NCBI GenBank assembly: GCA_020717985.1 | Contig: DYDH01000009.1 | Location: 1 to 48,049, forward strand | Direction: 5' to 3' | Length of the DNA: 48,049 nt | Source: Herpetosiphon sp. | GTDB lineage: Bacteria > Chloroflexota > Anaerolineae > Anaerolineales > Villigracilaceae | Part shown: piece after piece, positions 1 through 7,770 of the stretch | Position numbering within the stretch: position 1 is the first letter of the stretch | Layout of the letters: the number at the start of each line of letters is the position of its first letter | Notes under the pieces: generated by a model | Told to the model about the DNA's origin: nothing | Databases searched by the model: none | The model's input: the letters and a program-made list of their open reading frames with translations, nothing else | Made by a program: the position numbers and the translations under genes

Positions 1-474
1 CATCAACGCGGCGTTGACCGCGCCGCCGATGGCAAACTCGGCTGAGCCAGTCCGCCCGCCAATGCCGATGATGTTAATGATACTTCCTTTGCTTTGCATC
101 AAGTGAGTCCACGAAGCTCGGGAGAGGCGCATGGCTCCGTAGAATTTGAGGGCGAAGCCATCTGTCCATTCCTCGTCGGTGAGCGTGAGGAAATCACCGC
201 GTTTGGTGGCGCCTGCGTTATTGACCAGCAGGTCGAGTGCTCCAAATTTTTCGAGCGTGGCGTCCACTACGCGGGCGGCTGAATCAGCGTGGCGCATGTC
301 AATGGATAGAGACAGGCTTGGGCTTGGGAGCGAAGCGGAAAAATCCTCCAGCGGCGAACGAGCCACGAGAGTCAGATTCATTCCTTCGGCAGATAATATC
401 TGGGCGATGGATTTTCCGATCCCTCTGCTTGCGCCGGTGATGATGGCAACTTTGCCAGATAGGCTCAAATCCAT
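1..474 (-). CDS. Short-chain dehydrogenase/reductase, C-terminus cut off by the window edge
   Basis: This is a Rossmann-fold NAD(P)-dependent oxidoreductase of the SDR superfamily. I translated it by hand: 158 codons from ATG at 474 run off the left edge with no stop. The cofactor loop TGASRGIG lies near residues 14-21 and the NNAG motif follows near residue 86. The catalytic Tyr-x-x-x-Lys would lie beyond the edge, so substrate and reaction cannot be judged. The start lies only 3 bases after the amylase stop, so both are probably read from one transcript. The superfamily call is firm; the exact function is unknown. Confidence 0.85.
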   Translation of the reverse strand, partial: MDLSLSGKVAIITGASRGIGKSIAQILSAEGMNLTLVARSPLEDFSASLPSPSLSLSIDMRHADSAARVVDATLEKFGALDLLVNNAGATKRGDFLTLTDEEWTDGFALKFYGAMRLSRASWTHLMQSKGSIINIIGIGGRTGSAEFAIGGAVNAALM

Positions 475-477
475 ATT

Positions 478-1815
478 CTAAGCTTTCGGCGCATACACCG
501 CATATCCGCGCGGGGAAGCAAAGAACTGAGCGCGCCCTTCCGCATCGGTATACTGGTTGGCAGGCTGAGCCATGTCTGCTTTGCTCCACCAGGCCACAGG
601 GACAAATTCCGTATTGCTCCACTGCGTATCCACCCATCGGCCGTTCCAACGGTCACCGCGATTATTCAAGACATACACCAGCCCAGGCTGGCTGCCAAAG
701 CCACGGCGCTGCATGATGTAGAAATCATCGTCAAGATGCAATATGCTGGTTGCTCCCGCGGCATATCTTTCATGCGCGGAAACAAGGGCGGCGATGCCAT
801 TGGGTGTGCCTTCGAGTGCGAGGTCGAAATTATAGTAATCCTTCCAAAATACACATGGATACCCTTCATGCGTGAGGATATAGGAATACGCCAGCAGTTT
901 GTCGTTTATGATCGGGCGTCCCTCATCGCGCAGGTCGTGATTCTCCACGAATGTGACGGTACTTTGCGGTTGTTTTTGCAATATGGATTCACCATTGACC
1001 AGATTCTTCAAGCCAAAGCCATATTGGTCACATAGATTTTTGAGTAATTCACGCAATGGAAAATCAAAGGCATCCACCGGATTGGAATTCGAGAAATTTG
1101 CATTTTCAACCCAGCGGAGCGTATTGCTGGCCGAGTCCCAATATTCCGCAACGCCGTACGGGACAAAGGGTTTGCCATCGCGCATATAATGATATTCCTG
1201 AATGGCGGTGATGGTGTTCGAGCCATAGCCTTTTACAAAATCATAACGGAAACCATCGAAGCCGACCTCTTCGATCAACCAGCGCATGAGTTTGAGAATT
1301 TCAGCATATACATACGGGTTGCGGTGCGAGAGGTCGGGCATATCGCCGAAGGTCATCTCGTCCCATGACTCATACATGCTGGGATGGAAGGACTCCCAAT
1401 TGCGCGGGAACTTTCCGCTTTTGGGATTGAACGCCGTCCAGCGTGATTGACCTGTGATGGGATTGACTTCCTGCGCGTCTGCGCCAGAATTATGATTGAT
1501 GACAATATCCGCGATCAGACTCAGCCCATGCCTGTGTGCGCTTTCAATGACAGTTTCCAATTCCTTGCGCGTGCCAAACCAGGTTGGTATGCCGCCCTTC
1601 TGGTCAAACTCGCCGAGATCGTAATAATCGTAGGGGTCGTAGCCCATCGAAGGCCCGAAAAGATTGGCGGCTTTATGGATCGGAGGAAGCCACAAAGAAG
1701 TGAATCCCATCTTTGCCAGCGATGGGATTTTTTCATTAATATAGTTCCACCAATGAAATTCCTTTTTGTCCTCGCGCGGACAGTCCCAGTGGAAGGTTTG
1801 CATCATTACGCCCAT
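478..1815 (-). CDS. GH13 alpha-amylase family glycoside hydrolase
   Basis: This 445-residue (beta/alpha)8-barrel hydrolase should cleave alpha-1,4-glucans by a retaining mechanism. All four GH13 regions are visible: DIVINH (103-108), GFRYDF with Arg190 and nucleophile Asp192, acid/base Glu224 in GVAEYW, and FVENHD with Asp294. The start is chosen at ATG 1815, because AGGAG lies 8 bases upstream. An ATG at 1821 is only 2 bases from that site, and a start at 1845 would lie upstream of it. No signal peptide is visible, so the enzyme is probably cytoplasmic and may act on stored glycogen or imported maltodextrin (inference). The partial SDR follows after 3 bases. Confidence 0.93.
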   Translation of the reverse strand: MGVMMQTFHWDCPREDKKEFHWWNYINEKIPSLAKMGFTSLWLPPIHKAANLFGPSMGYDPYDYYDLGEFDQKGGIPTWFGTRKELETVIESAHRHGLSLIADIVINHNSGADAQEVNPITGQSRWTAFNPKSGKFPRNWESFHPSMYESWDEMTFGDMPDLSHRNPYVYAEILKLMRWLIEEVGFDGFRYDFVKGYGSNTITAIQEYHYMRDGKPFVPYGVAEYWDSASNTLRWVENANFSNSNPVDAFDFPLRELLKNLCDQYGFGLKNLVNGESILQKQPQSTVTFVENHDLRDEGRPIINDKLLAYSYILTHEGYPCVFWKDYYNFDLALEGTPNGIAALVSAHERYAAGATSILHLDDDFYIMQRRGFGSQPGLVYVLNNRGDRWNGRWVDTQWSNTEFVPVAWWSKADMAQPANQYTDAEGRAQFFASPRGYAVYAPKA

Positions 1816-1909
1816 GTTCATTTCTCCTATAAGTGAGTACGACACACTTTATAACATGGATTTTAATCGGAATTTCAAAAGAGAAAGTAACTGAAAGTCC
1901 TACATAATA

Positions 1910-1942
1910 AGACCTCGGGGTTCTTGAAGAACTCCGAGGTCT
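1910..1942 (-). terminator. Long hairpin between lipoprotein and amylase genes
   Basis: Nine contiguous pairs (1910-1918 with 1934-1942) continue through one G-T pair to five more, closing a five-base loop. On the minus strand the hairpin is followed by TTATTATG, a weak T-rich tail. It lies just after the 1972-2820 gene and before the amylase, so it likely ends the lipoprotein transcript. The near-perfect stem resembles a dispersed palindromic repeat as much as a plain terminator. Confidence 0.6.
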
Positions 1943-1971
1943 GGGTACACTTAAAATGGCGTTGAGATGAA

Positions 1972-2820
1972 TTATTGACAAACAAACGTGGTTGTACTGG
2001 CTACAGATTCGCCAGCGCCGTTCCCTGCAGTTACTTTCACAGTAAGGGTTGTTCCTGTGGGTAATATCTGAACAAAATTGATGGATGTCACATTTGCCTG
2101 GGTTGCATAAAGAGAGTTGGTGGGAATTGGGTAAATATTAAAGATGGTCTCATTGTTGGAGTTATCCGCCCAATTAACATTGATCGTGTATTTGGTATTG
2201 CCGCCGCCTTGAGGGTCGCATATCACCGACGAAGTTGTTATTGTGGGCGGGTTGGGAGCGGTAACTTGAGGCTGCGTAGTCACAGAAGGAGGCACGGCTG
2301 TTGCTGTGGGCGGAATTTTTGTCGCTGTGGGTGGAAGTGGAGTGAGAGTCGCCACTTCCACCAAAGCGGCGGTGTTGCCGCTGACAGTTGCATACTTGCC
2401 CCACAACCAGCAAGTTGAGTTCGATCCCGGGATCTTGATGATCCAATAATTGGTGATCGTGTTTTTTCCAACTACTTCTGCAACCTGTCCAACCGGCAGA
2501 GAGTACACACTGGAATAGATAACCCCTGGCCCAATACGGCAATTTGTTTCCGCGCTCACGGTTACGGTTACCGGGCCCGCTACGGCTGGATCAACATTGT
2601 TTGCTGGAGGCGGATTCGTGGCGTTTGCCACGGGTGGGTTTACGACACCTGGCGCTGCGGCGGGCGCTTGACCATTTTGTTGTTGAAGTACAAGCGCCTG
2701 GGCAGTGATGGTCATCTCAAGGTTCGGCGATTCAACGACCTGAATATTTTCAAGCCCACAGGCCAATGTTGTAATAGTCAACAATACCAGGAAGAGGGTT
2801 GATTGAATTTTTCTGCTCAT
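1972..2820 (-). CDS. Putative lipoprotein with SH3-like and FN3-like domains
   Basis: This 282-residue protein has a hydrophobic N-terminus ending in TTLACG, a weak lipobox that suggests a lipid-anchored exported protein. Next come a Q/A/P-rich stretch, a bacterial SH3-like segment (about 95-160, beginning NCRIGPG and ending WGKYATV), a Thr/Pro-rich linker, and a C-terminal beta domain with WADNSNNETIFNIY that looks FN3-like. SH3-like domains of this type often bind cell-wall glycans. The start at ATG 2820 has AGGAG 8 bases upstream. Its first 50 residues closely match the next gene, so the two are paralogues with different C-terminal modules. Function unknown. Confidence 0.8.
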   Translation of the reverse strand: MSRKIQSTLFLVLLTITTLACGLENIQVVESPNLEMTITAQALVLQQQNGQAPAAAPGVVNPPVANATNPPPANNVDPAVAGPVTVTVSAETNCRIGPGVIYSSVYSLPVGQVAEVVGKNTITNYWIIKIPGSNSTCWLWGKYATVSGNTAALVEVATLTPLPPTATKIPPTATAVPPSVTTQPQVTAPNPPTITTSSVICDPQGGGNTKYTINVNWADNSNNETIFNIYPIPTNSLYATQANVTSINFVQILPTGTTLTVKVTAGNGAGESVASTTTFVCQ

Positions 2821-2902
2821 CTTCATTTCTCCTAATGAAATGTTCCATTCGATCATCTTTGCAAAGAAATTTGCAGGGATTTGGCTCTTAATACATCAAG
2901 GG

Positions 2903-2944
2903 CTGTGAACAGGAGCCTCAATGTGTTGAGACTCCTGTTCACAG
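2903..2944 (-). terminator. Long hairpin after the second lipoprotein gene
   Basis: Thirteen perfect pairs (2903-2915 with 2932-2944) are followed by one C-A mismatch and five more pairs around a TGTG loop. No T-run follows on the minus strand, so it is not a textbook intrinsic terminator. It may work as an mRNA 3' stabiliser or be a dispersed palindrome. Confidence 0.5.
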
Positions 2945-3004
2945 TTATAGGTTTCAAAACGGAATGTAATCTTTGATTGTGCGGAGGATCATCTGCGAGG
3001 TTGT

Positions 3005-3952
3005 TCAACTGCCTGAGGGGCAGGCAACCGTATTCCAAATAGCAGGGGCGTTTTCGCTGGCGCCAAGCGCTATGACATAGAATGAGATTGATCCATTTGT
3101 AGCAAGATCGGTGATGGGTAGATCGTAACTAAAATTGTAACTTGTGCTATTGGGTCCAACGTTGATCTCATTATTAGCAGACTGGAAGGGAATGCCCACA
3201 GTAAAGCCAGTTTCGTCGTTGGAATTATCTGCCCAAGAGATGGTTCCGCTCGCCTTTGTGGTATTTGAGTCTAAGGCGACGCAAGTAAAATCTGCTTGTA
3301 ACGCTGAAGGCGCAACAGGCGCGCCAGGCGCTGAAGGCGGGGCGCCCGGTCCCTCGGCAGGCGACTCTGGACAGACGACCGTAGTATAGATCGTAGCGGA
3401 AGATCCGGCTTTGTTATATGCATGAACTTGAACTGTGATTGTGCCGTTTGGCCACTGTGCATCCTCAAAATAGTAAGGTCCAAATTTTATGCTTGTTGTG
3501 TTTGGTCCCAGGTTCCAAAAGGGATTTGGGACATCCTCAAATAATCCCCCAAAGCCTTCCTCGTCGTTGGAATTATCCTTCCATGAGATGGTGCCGGTAT
3601 ATCCTGTCGTCCCGGGATTATCGGCAACAGGCGTGCAAATGGCATCCACTTTTAGATCCGAAGGTGCGGCCGGTGGAAACGTACCTGCCGCGCTTCCAGA
3701 GGCTGGAAGCGCGGTTGCTGGGGGTGGTACCGCCGTTGCCGCAGCCCCCGACGGCGAAACAGGCGTGGAGGTTGAACCTGGATTTGCTGGATTCTGATTA
3801 GCAGATGCCGGGGCTTGACCACCTTGTTGAATTAACAGCGCCTGGGCGGTAACAGTCAACGCGAGATTGGTTTGGGTTGTAACATTTCCACATGCTGCCA
3901 TCGTAAATATAAGAACTGCGGATAAAAGGATTGTCTTAATTTTCCTGCTCAT
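3005..3952 (-). CDS. Putative lipoprotein with two FN3-like domains
   Basis: This 315-residue secreted protein has a lipobox-like FTMAACG near residue 20, then a low-complexity A/P/S-rich linker. Two related beta domains follow: one with TISWKDNSNDEEGF and one with TISWADNSNDETGF. Both resemble fibronectin type III folds and point to extracellular binding or display. The start at ATG 3952 has AGGAG 9 bases upstream. The N-terminus shares MSRKI, a TAQAL motif and GQAPA with the neighbouring 1972-2820 lipoprotein, indicating tandem duplication. No catalytic residues are seen. Confidence 0.8.
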   Translation of the reverse strand: MSRKIKTILLSAVLIFTMAACGNVTTQTNLALTVTAQALLIQQGGQAPASANQNPANPGSTSTPVSPSGAAATAVPPPATALPASGSAAGTFPPAAPSDLKVDAICTPVADNPGTTGYTGTISWKDNSNDEEGFGGLFEDVPNPFWNLGPNTTSIKFGPYYFEDAQWPNGTITVQVHAYNKAGSSATIYTTVVCPESPAEGPGAPPSAPGAPVAPSALQADFTCVALDSNTTKASGTISWADNSNDETGFTVGIPFQSANNEINVGPNSTSYNFSYDLPITDLATNGSISFYVIALGASENAPAIWNTVACPSGS

Positions 3953-4349
3953 TTTTAATTTCTCCTCGAATAAAATTTTAAGACATGAGTGACAGAGCAA
4001 TACCGATACTCAATATGTTTTCATGTGATCCATTCCACCTCCTGCATAAACATGCTTCCTGCTCTTTGCAAGGAGTGGAAACCCGCAAAGTTTATTTTGG
4101 CTTTATAGCTTTTTATTCACCATCAATTCGCCCTATTTTTACACAAATAGGCATATTCAACAATAGGAGAAAAGTCAGTTACTTCACTCAGCACACAGCA
4201 CGTTACTACCTGGAAATTTTTACTTTTTTTCTCTCGAATTTCGCTTCTGTGTTTTATCAGGTTACACCAACCCCGCCTGCTTGAAATAAAAATCCCCGCC
4301 AAATAACCGTTCTAATTTTTTAAGTATTTATGTTTGGAAGGATGAAACC
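3953..4349. other. 397-base intergenic region without a convincing gene
   Basis: This AT-rich stretch should hold the minus-strand promoter of the lipoprotein cluster, though no clear -35/-10 pair stands out. It contains a 14-base inverted repeat with two mismatches (4033-4046 with 4067-4080) and a 7-pair hairpin (4132-4138 with 4145-4151). A plus-strand reading frame at 3985-4284 has no ribosome binding site or recognisable motif and is not called. Confidence 0.5.
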
Positions 4350-4916
4350 CTACTCCCCGGCATCAGTCTCTTCGTTCGAAAGAAAATATGTCTGCGCTGG
4401 CAAAAGCAAATGTTTGCGTATTTCGGTGGCATACACCGTGGTACAGCGAAATCGCGGCAGGCGTTTTATCAAAGCCGAATCATAAAGCAGGATCGAGCGG
4501 TTGGTGATTCTCTCGATCACTGTCCAATGGTCGTGATAACCCTGCAAACCCAAAATGATGGCGCGTCCTGGCGTGCCATCCAAAAAACTTTGAACGGATT
4601 TCCAGAAAGTCGTCAGGTCTGGGTTTGGTACACCACGCCAGGGGATTTGCACATTCGATATCCTTTGCTTGCCTACAACCTTGTCCAACAACATCAGCAT
4701 TTCGGTGTGAATAATTCCCCCGATCAATAGCCTGCTTAATAATTTTCGGCGTGAAAGAAAATGAACAAGGTCATCAAATAATTGCTGTGCCTCTTCATCT
4801 GTTGAGTGATTGATAAATCTCTCAGCATTGATAATGCTGTACAGTCCGCAGAGCGAGTCCAAGCCGCCCTGCTGGAATGGGGGTAAATTTGATGTTGTTC
4901 GAGAATACCCTGTCAT
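4350..4916 (-). CDS. Papain-fold (C39-like) cysteine peptidase-like protein, unknown function
   Basis: I do not recognise a named family for this 188-residue protein. It shows a papain-like order of residues: Gln15/Gln16, Cys23 in GGLDSLCGLYSIINA, His130 in GYHDHWTVIE, and Asp146 in LLYDSA. This is the Gln-Cys-His-Asp pattern of C39-like peptidases and related cysteine enzymes. No membrane segment, signal peptide or fused ABC domain is present, so it is a free-standing cytosolic protein. AGAGG lies 5 bases before the ATG. It follows the MFS gene on the same strand, but an 87-base gap with a palindrome separates them. Confidence 0.6.
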   Translation of the reverse strand: MTGYSRTTSNLPPFQQGGLDSLCGLYSIINAERFINHSTDEEAQQLFDDLVHFLSRRKLLSRLLIGGIIHTEMLMLLDKVVGKQRISNVQIPWRGVPNPDLTTFWKSVQSFLDGTPGRAIILGLQGYHDHWTVIERITNRSILLYDSALIKRLPRFRCTTVYATEIRKHLLLPAQTYFLSNEETDAGE

Positions 4917-4956
4917 AAAAGCCTCTTTTCATTGGACGCGTTTCATTTCAGGAGCA

Positions 4957-4975
4957 GTCACGTTACAAACGTGAC
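4957..4975. repeat. Perfect 8-pair palindrome, possible terminator of the MFS gene
   Basis: GTCACGTT (4957-4964) pairs perfectly with AACGTGAC (4968-4975) around a three-base loop. It lies between the MFS stop and the next gene. There is no T-run, so a dispersed palindromic repeat is as likely as a terminator. Confidence 0.5.
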
Positions 4976-5003
4976 CTACTCATTAAAAATTAAGTATAGC
5001 CTG

Positions 5004-6206
5004 TCATTTCATCCATCGCCATAATAAAAGGCTTGCGAACAAGGATAGCGCCGCGCCAAAGAGAAAAGGGGCCGAGGGGCCGAATCCTGCCCAGGGTCCG
5101 GCACCCTGCCAAAGCAGTCCCGCAAGAAGCGAGGCGGGCAGGGCTGTAATTCCAATCGCAGCATTGAAAAGTCCATAGGCTGTTCCGCGTTGCGATTCAG
5201 GCACAAGGTCGGCAACCAAGGCCTTCGCTACGCCCTCCGTCGCGGCGTAGTAAATTCCATACAGACCAAACAACGCCCAAATCTGCCAGCCTGTCTGCGC
5301 CAATGCAAAACCGAGATACACCAATCCATACGCAAACCAACCGCCGATGATGAGTTTCCTTCTGCCGACCTTATCTGAAAGCGCGCCGAGCGGACTGGAA
5401 AGAATCGTGTAGATGGCGGTGAAGGTCATCAGCATGAACATGGTTTGCAGCACCGAAAGTCCGCGTTCCTGGGCGCGCAAAATAATAAAAGAATCGGATG
5501 AATTTCCAAGTGTGAAGAGAATGACAATAAACAGGAATGACTTGAAGCGTGCATCCATCCCTTTGAGCGACAAACGCATCCCCCCCGACCCTTTGCCTGT
5601 TCCACCCAAATCGGTTGCGCCAACGGCCAAAACGATGACTGCCAAAACCGCAGGGACAACGCTCGCCAGTACCGCGATGCGAAATGTGTTGACGCTTAAC
5701 AATGCCTCGTTGGTTTGCGTGAGCCAGATAATAAGCGCGGCAATGGCAATGCCGAGGAAAGCGCCCGCCGTATCACCCGCGCGATGCAAGCCAAATGCAA
5801 ATCCGCGATTGGTCTCGTCAGTGCTGGCGGCGACGAGCGCGTCACGCGGCGCGGTGCGAATCCCCTTGCCCACGCGATCTGAGAATCGAACACCAAGCAC
5901 CCAGCCCCATGTATTCGCAAAATATAAGAACGGCTTGGCAACTGTGGAGATTGCATAACCCAAAACGGTCAGCCATTTGCGCTTGCCGATCTTGTCTGAA
6001 AGCGCGCCTGAATAAATTTTGACCAAGCTGGCTGTTGTTTCGGCAACTCCATCAATCAGCCCGATGAACGCCATACGCACACCCAGCACATTGGAAAGAA
6101 ACAGCGGAATGAGATACACGATCATCTCGGAGGAAATATCCGTTAGAAATGATGTGGCGGTAACGACCCAAATATTGGGGTGCAATTTACGCAGTCTGTT
6201 TTTCAT
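5004..6206 (-). CDS. Major facilitator superfamily transporter
   Basis: This 400-residue integral membrane protein of about 12 helices should be a proton- or solute-coupled carrier. The N-terminal half carries the MFS loop 2-3 signature as YSGALSDKIGKRKW (about 65-78) and a conserved RVGKGIRTAPRDAL segment near 110. The C-terminal half repeats the loop as LGALSDKVGRRKLI. The second signature resembles a subfamily of uncharacterised carriers, so the substrate is unknown. Its start lies 23 bases after the upstream UPF0114 gene stop, and the two are probably cotranscribed. Confidence 0.88.
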   Translation of the reverse strand: MKNRLRKLHPNIWVVTATSFLTDISSEMIVYLIPLFLSNVLGVRMAFIGLIDGVAETTASLVKIYSGALSDKIGKRKWLTVLGYAISTVAKPFLYFANTWGWVLGVRFSDRVGKGIRTAPRDALVAASTDETNRGFAFGLHRAGDTAGAFLGIAIAALIIWLTQTNEALLSVNTFRIAVLASVVPAVLAVIVLAVGATDLGGTGKGSGGMRLSLKGMDARFKSFLFIVILFTLGNSSDSFIILRAQERGLSVLQTMFMLMTFTAIYTILSSPLGALSDKVGRRKLIIGGWFAYGLVYLGFALAQTGWQIWALFGLYGIYYAATEGVAKALVADLVPESQRGTAYGLFNAAIGITALPASLLAGLLWQGAGPWAGFGPSAPFLFGAALSLFASLLLWRWMK

Positions 6207-6229
6207 CCTTCATCCCTCACCCTTTCCTT

Positions 6230-6682
6230 TTATTCCTTCTTGCCGAAATATCCAAACGCGATCAACACCCCAGACATTAACGCTGTGGCAATGCCGATCT
6301 GCAACAAAGCATTGGCATCCTTCACATCCAGTAGTTTTTCCAGGAACTTTACTGCCATCACCAGCACGATCATGCTGCTCAACTTGGTTTTCAATTCATA
6401 CAGGTCATGAGCCAGCATCCATTCGGGCAGGTCAAGTTTGTCTATAAACAATTCATACAAGCTGGTGGCAAAGATCAACACGGCTGTGGCAACCAGAAAA
6501 CTATCCACGATCTCGATGAGTTGAACCGTGATGGCTTTATCCATGCCCATGGAACTCAACACCAATGAAATAGTACCGACGGTCTTAAGCGTACCCCATA
6601 CGAAAGCCGCGGCCGCCGCAAACAACAAGGCGATCACACCCACCAGGGCAAGGTATTTTGATTTTTCCAAAATGAATTTCAT
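6230..6682 (-). CDS. UPF0114 (YqhA-type) inner-membrane protein
   Basis: This 150-residue protein has about four transmembrane helices (about 10-32, 58-80, 100-120, 128-146). Its pattern, beginning EKSKYLALVGV and with SLYELFIDKLDLPEWM and LYELKTKLSSMIVLVMAV in the middle, matches the UPF0114/YqhA family as I know it. Family function is unknown and length is normal. It precedes the MFS carrier by 23 bases on the same strand. A bidirectional-looking hairpin lies upstream. Confidence 0.8.
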   Translation of the reverse strand: MKFILEKSKYLALVGVIALLFAAAAAFVWGTLKTVGTISLVLSSMGMDKAITVQLIEIVDSFLVATAVLIFATSLYELFIDKLDLPEWMLAHDLYELKTKLSSMIVLVMAVKFLEKLLDVKDANALLQIGIATALMSGVLIAFGYFGKKE

Positions 6683-6712
6683 GCCAAATTCTCCATAATT
6701 ATCCCATCATGC

Positions 6713-6750
6713 AAAATGTTGCAGGCAGGGATTCTGCACTGCAACATTTT
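6713..6750. terminator. Hairpin with A-rich and T-rich arms
   Basis: Twelve perfect pairs (6713-6724 with 6739-6750) enclose a 14-base loop. The A/T ends of the arms give a T4 run on either strand, so it could end transcription from the MBL-fold gene on the minus strand. It shares the AAAATGTTGC word with the palindrome at 12341-12386. Confidence 0.6.
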
Positions 6751-6778
6751 CTGTTTTTGTTTATTCGTATCCTGTCAA

Positions 6779-7612
6779 TTATTCGGTGCCATTCATTTGG
6801 CGGTACAACGCCCGTAAATTGCGCCGATGCAATGTCTCTGCCAGACCGCCGAGGTGAACGCGGCTTTTCCCGCAGCTTTCAATCGTGATCGCATCGAGGT
6901 ATTCATCCACATCCTTGCGCTTGCCCGCGGATTTGACGGCCTTCTTAATATTGTTCAGATAATTTGTGTTCTCTTTTACAGCCGCATCAATCTCGCCGCG
7001 CAGGATGATGTCACCGTGACCCTGGATGATATTCTCCAACCCCAGCCGCCCAATGCGTTTGATTGAAGCAAGCATTTCATCAATGTCACCATCCACAATA
7101 TAAGGCAGTGACATGAACGCATCGCCCGCAAAAAGCACACGGTCTTCTTCAACCAATACAGAAATGCCGTCCTCGCTATGCCCAAAGGATTGTGAGAAGA
7201 TCAAATTCTTCTTCCCGACACGCATGGTCAACTCGCCTGATTCAAACGTCATGTGCGGGAGGACGATCTTCACCTGTTTCAGGTTTGGATTCTGCTTGCG
7301 CGCCGCCTCCAGCGAAGGGATGCCATACTCGATCAACAATTCACGACATTTGGCATGGCTGATCACTGTTGCGCCGGGGAAAAAACAATTCCCCCAGGTG
7401 TGGTCGGCATGATAATGGGTGTTGATCACATAACGCACTTGCACGCCCAACTCATGCTCAATAAACTCACGCATCCCCAGTGTTTCTTCGGGCAGGGCCA
7501 ATGTGTCAATCACCACCGCCCACTGCGGACCAACGATGACCCCGGCCGTCACCTGCGCATACACTTCACTTTGGAACCAAAAAACGTTTTCAGATACTCG
7601 CTCACGATGCAT
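6779..7612 (-). CDS. Metallo-beta-lactamase-fold hydrolase
   Basis: This 277-residue MBL-fold hydrolase binds two metals. The signature is intact: His66, His68, Asp70 and His71 in THYHADH, followed by a bridging Asp in LFAGDAFM and a late His in IIQGHGD. The family cleaves thioesters, phosphodiesters, lactones or sulfate esters; nothing visible chooses between them. No signal peptide is seen. A GGTTGATG stretch precedes the ATG at 7612. The gene is divergent from the fusion gene at 7771, and the shared spacer carries a tandem 10-base repeat that could be an operator. Confidence 0.85.
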   Translation of the reverse strand: MHRERVSENVFWFQSEVYAQVTAGVIVGPQWAVVIDTLALPEETLGMREFIEHELGVQVRYVINTHYHADHTWGNCFFPGATVISHAKCRELLIEYGIPSLEAARKQNPNLKQVKIVLPHMTFESGELTMRVGKKNLIFSQSFGHSEDGISVLVEEDRVLFAGDAFMSLPYIVDGDIDEMLASIKRIGRLGLENIIQGHGDIILRGEIDAAVKENTNYLNNIKKAVKSAGKRKDVDEYLDAITIESCGKSRVHLGGLAETLHRRNLRALYRQMNGTE

Positions 7613-7652
7613 ACATCAACCTTATTTATGGATTTATACTGTATATGTTAAT

Positions 7653-7672
7653 AGCACAAATCAGCACAAATT
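7653..7672. promoter_or_regulatory. Tandem 10-base direct repeat in a divergent promoter region
   Basis: AGCACAAATC is followed at once by AGCACAAATT, two copies exactly one helical turn apart, between divergent genes. On the minus strand a TATAAA-like element lies downstream, so the repeat would overlap the -35 region of the MBL gene. Regulator unknown; could be chance. Confidence 0.35.
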
Positions 7673-7770
7673 ACAAGTCATATAGACAACTTTGCGAAGC
7701 GATTCTCAAAAAATAATAGATTCACCGGAAAAATTTTACTTGATTAGGCTTGTTATAAGTGATAAACTCC

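Noticed and set aside
3985-4284. Plus-strand reading frame of 99 codons in the long spacer
   Set aside because: No ribosome site, no motif, and base composition like the surrounding non-coding sequence.
5413-5958. Long plus-strand frame opposite the MFS gene
   Set aside because: Antisense shadow of a well-supported membrane protein; low-complexity, no motif.
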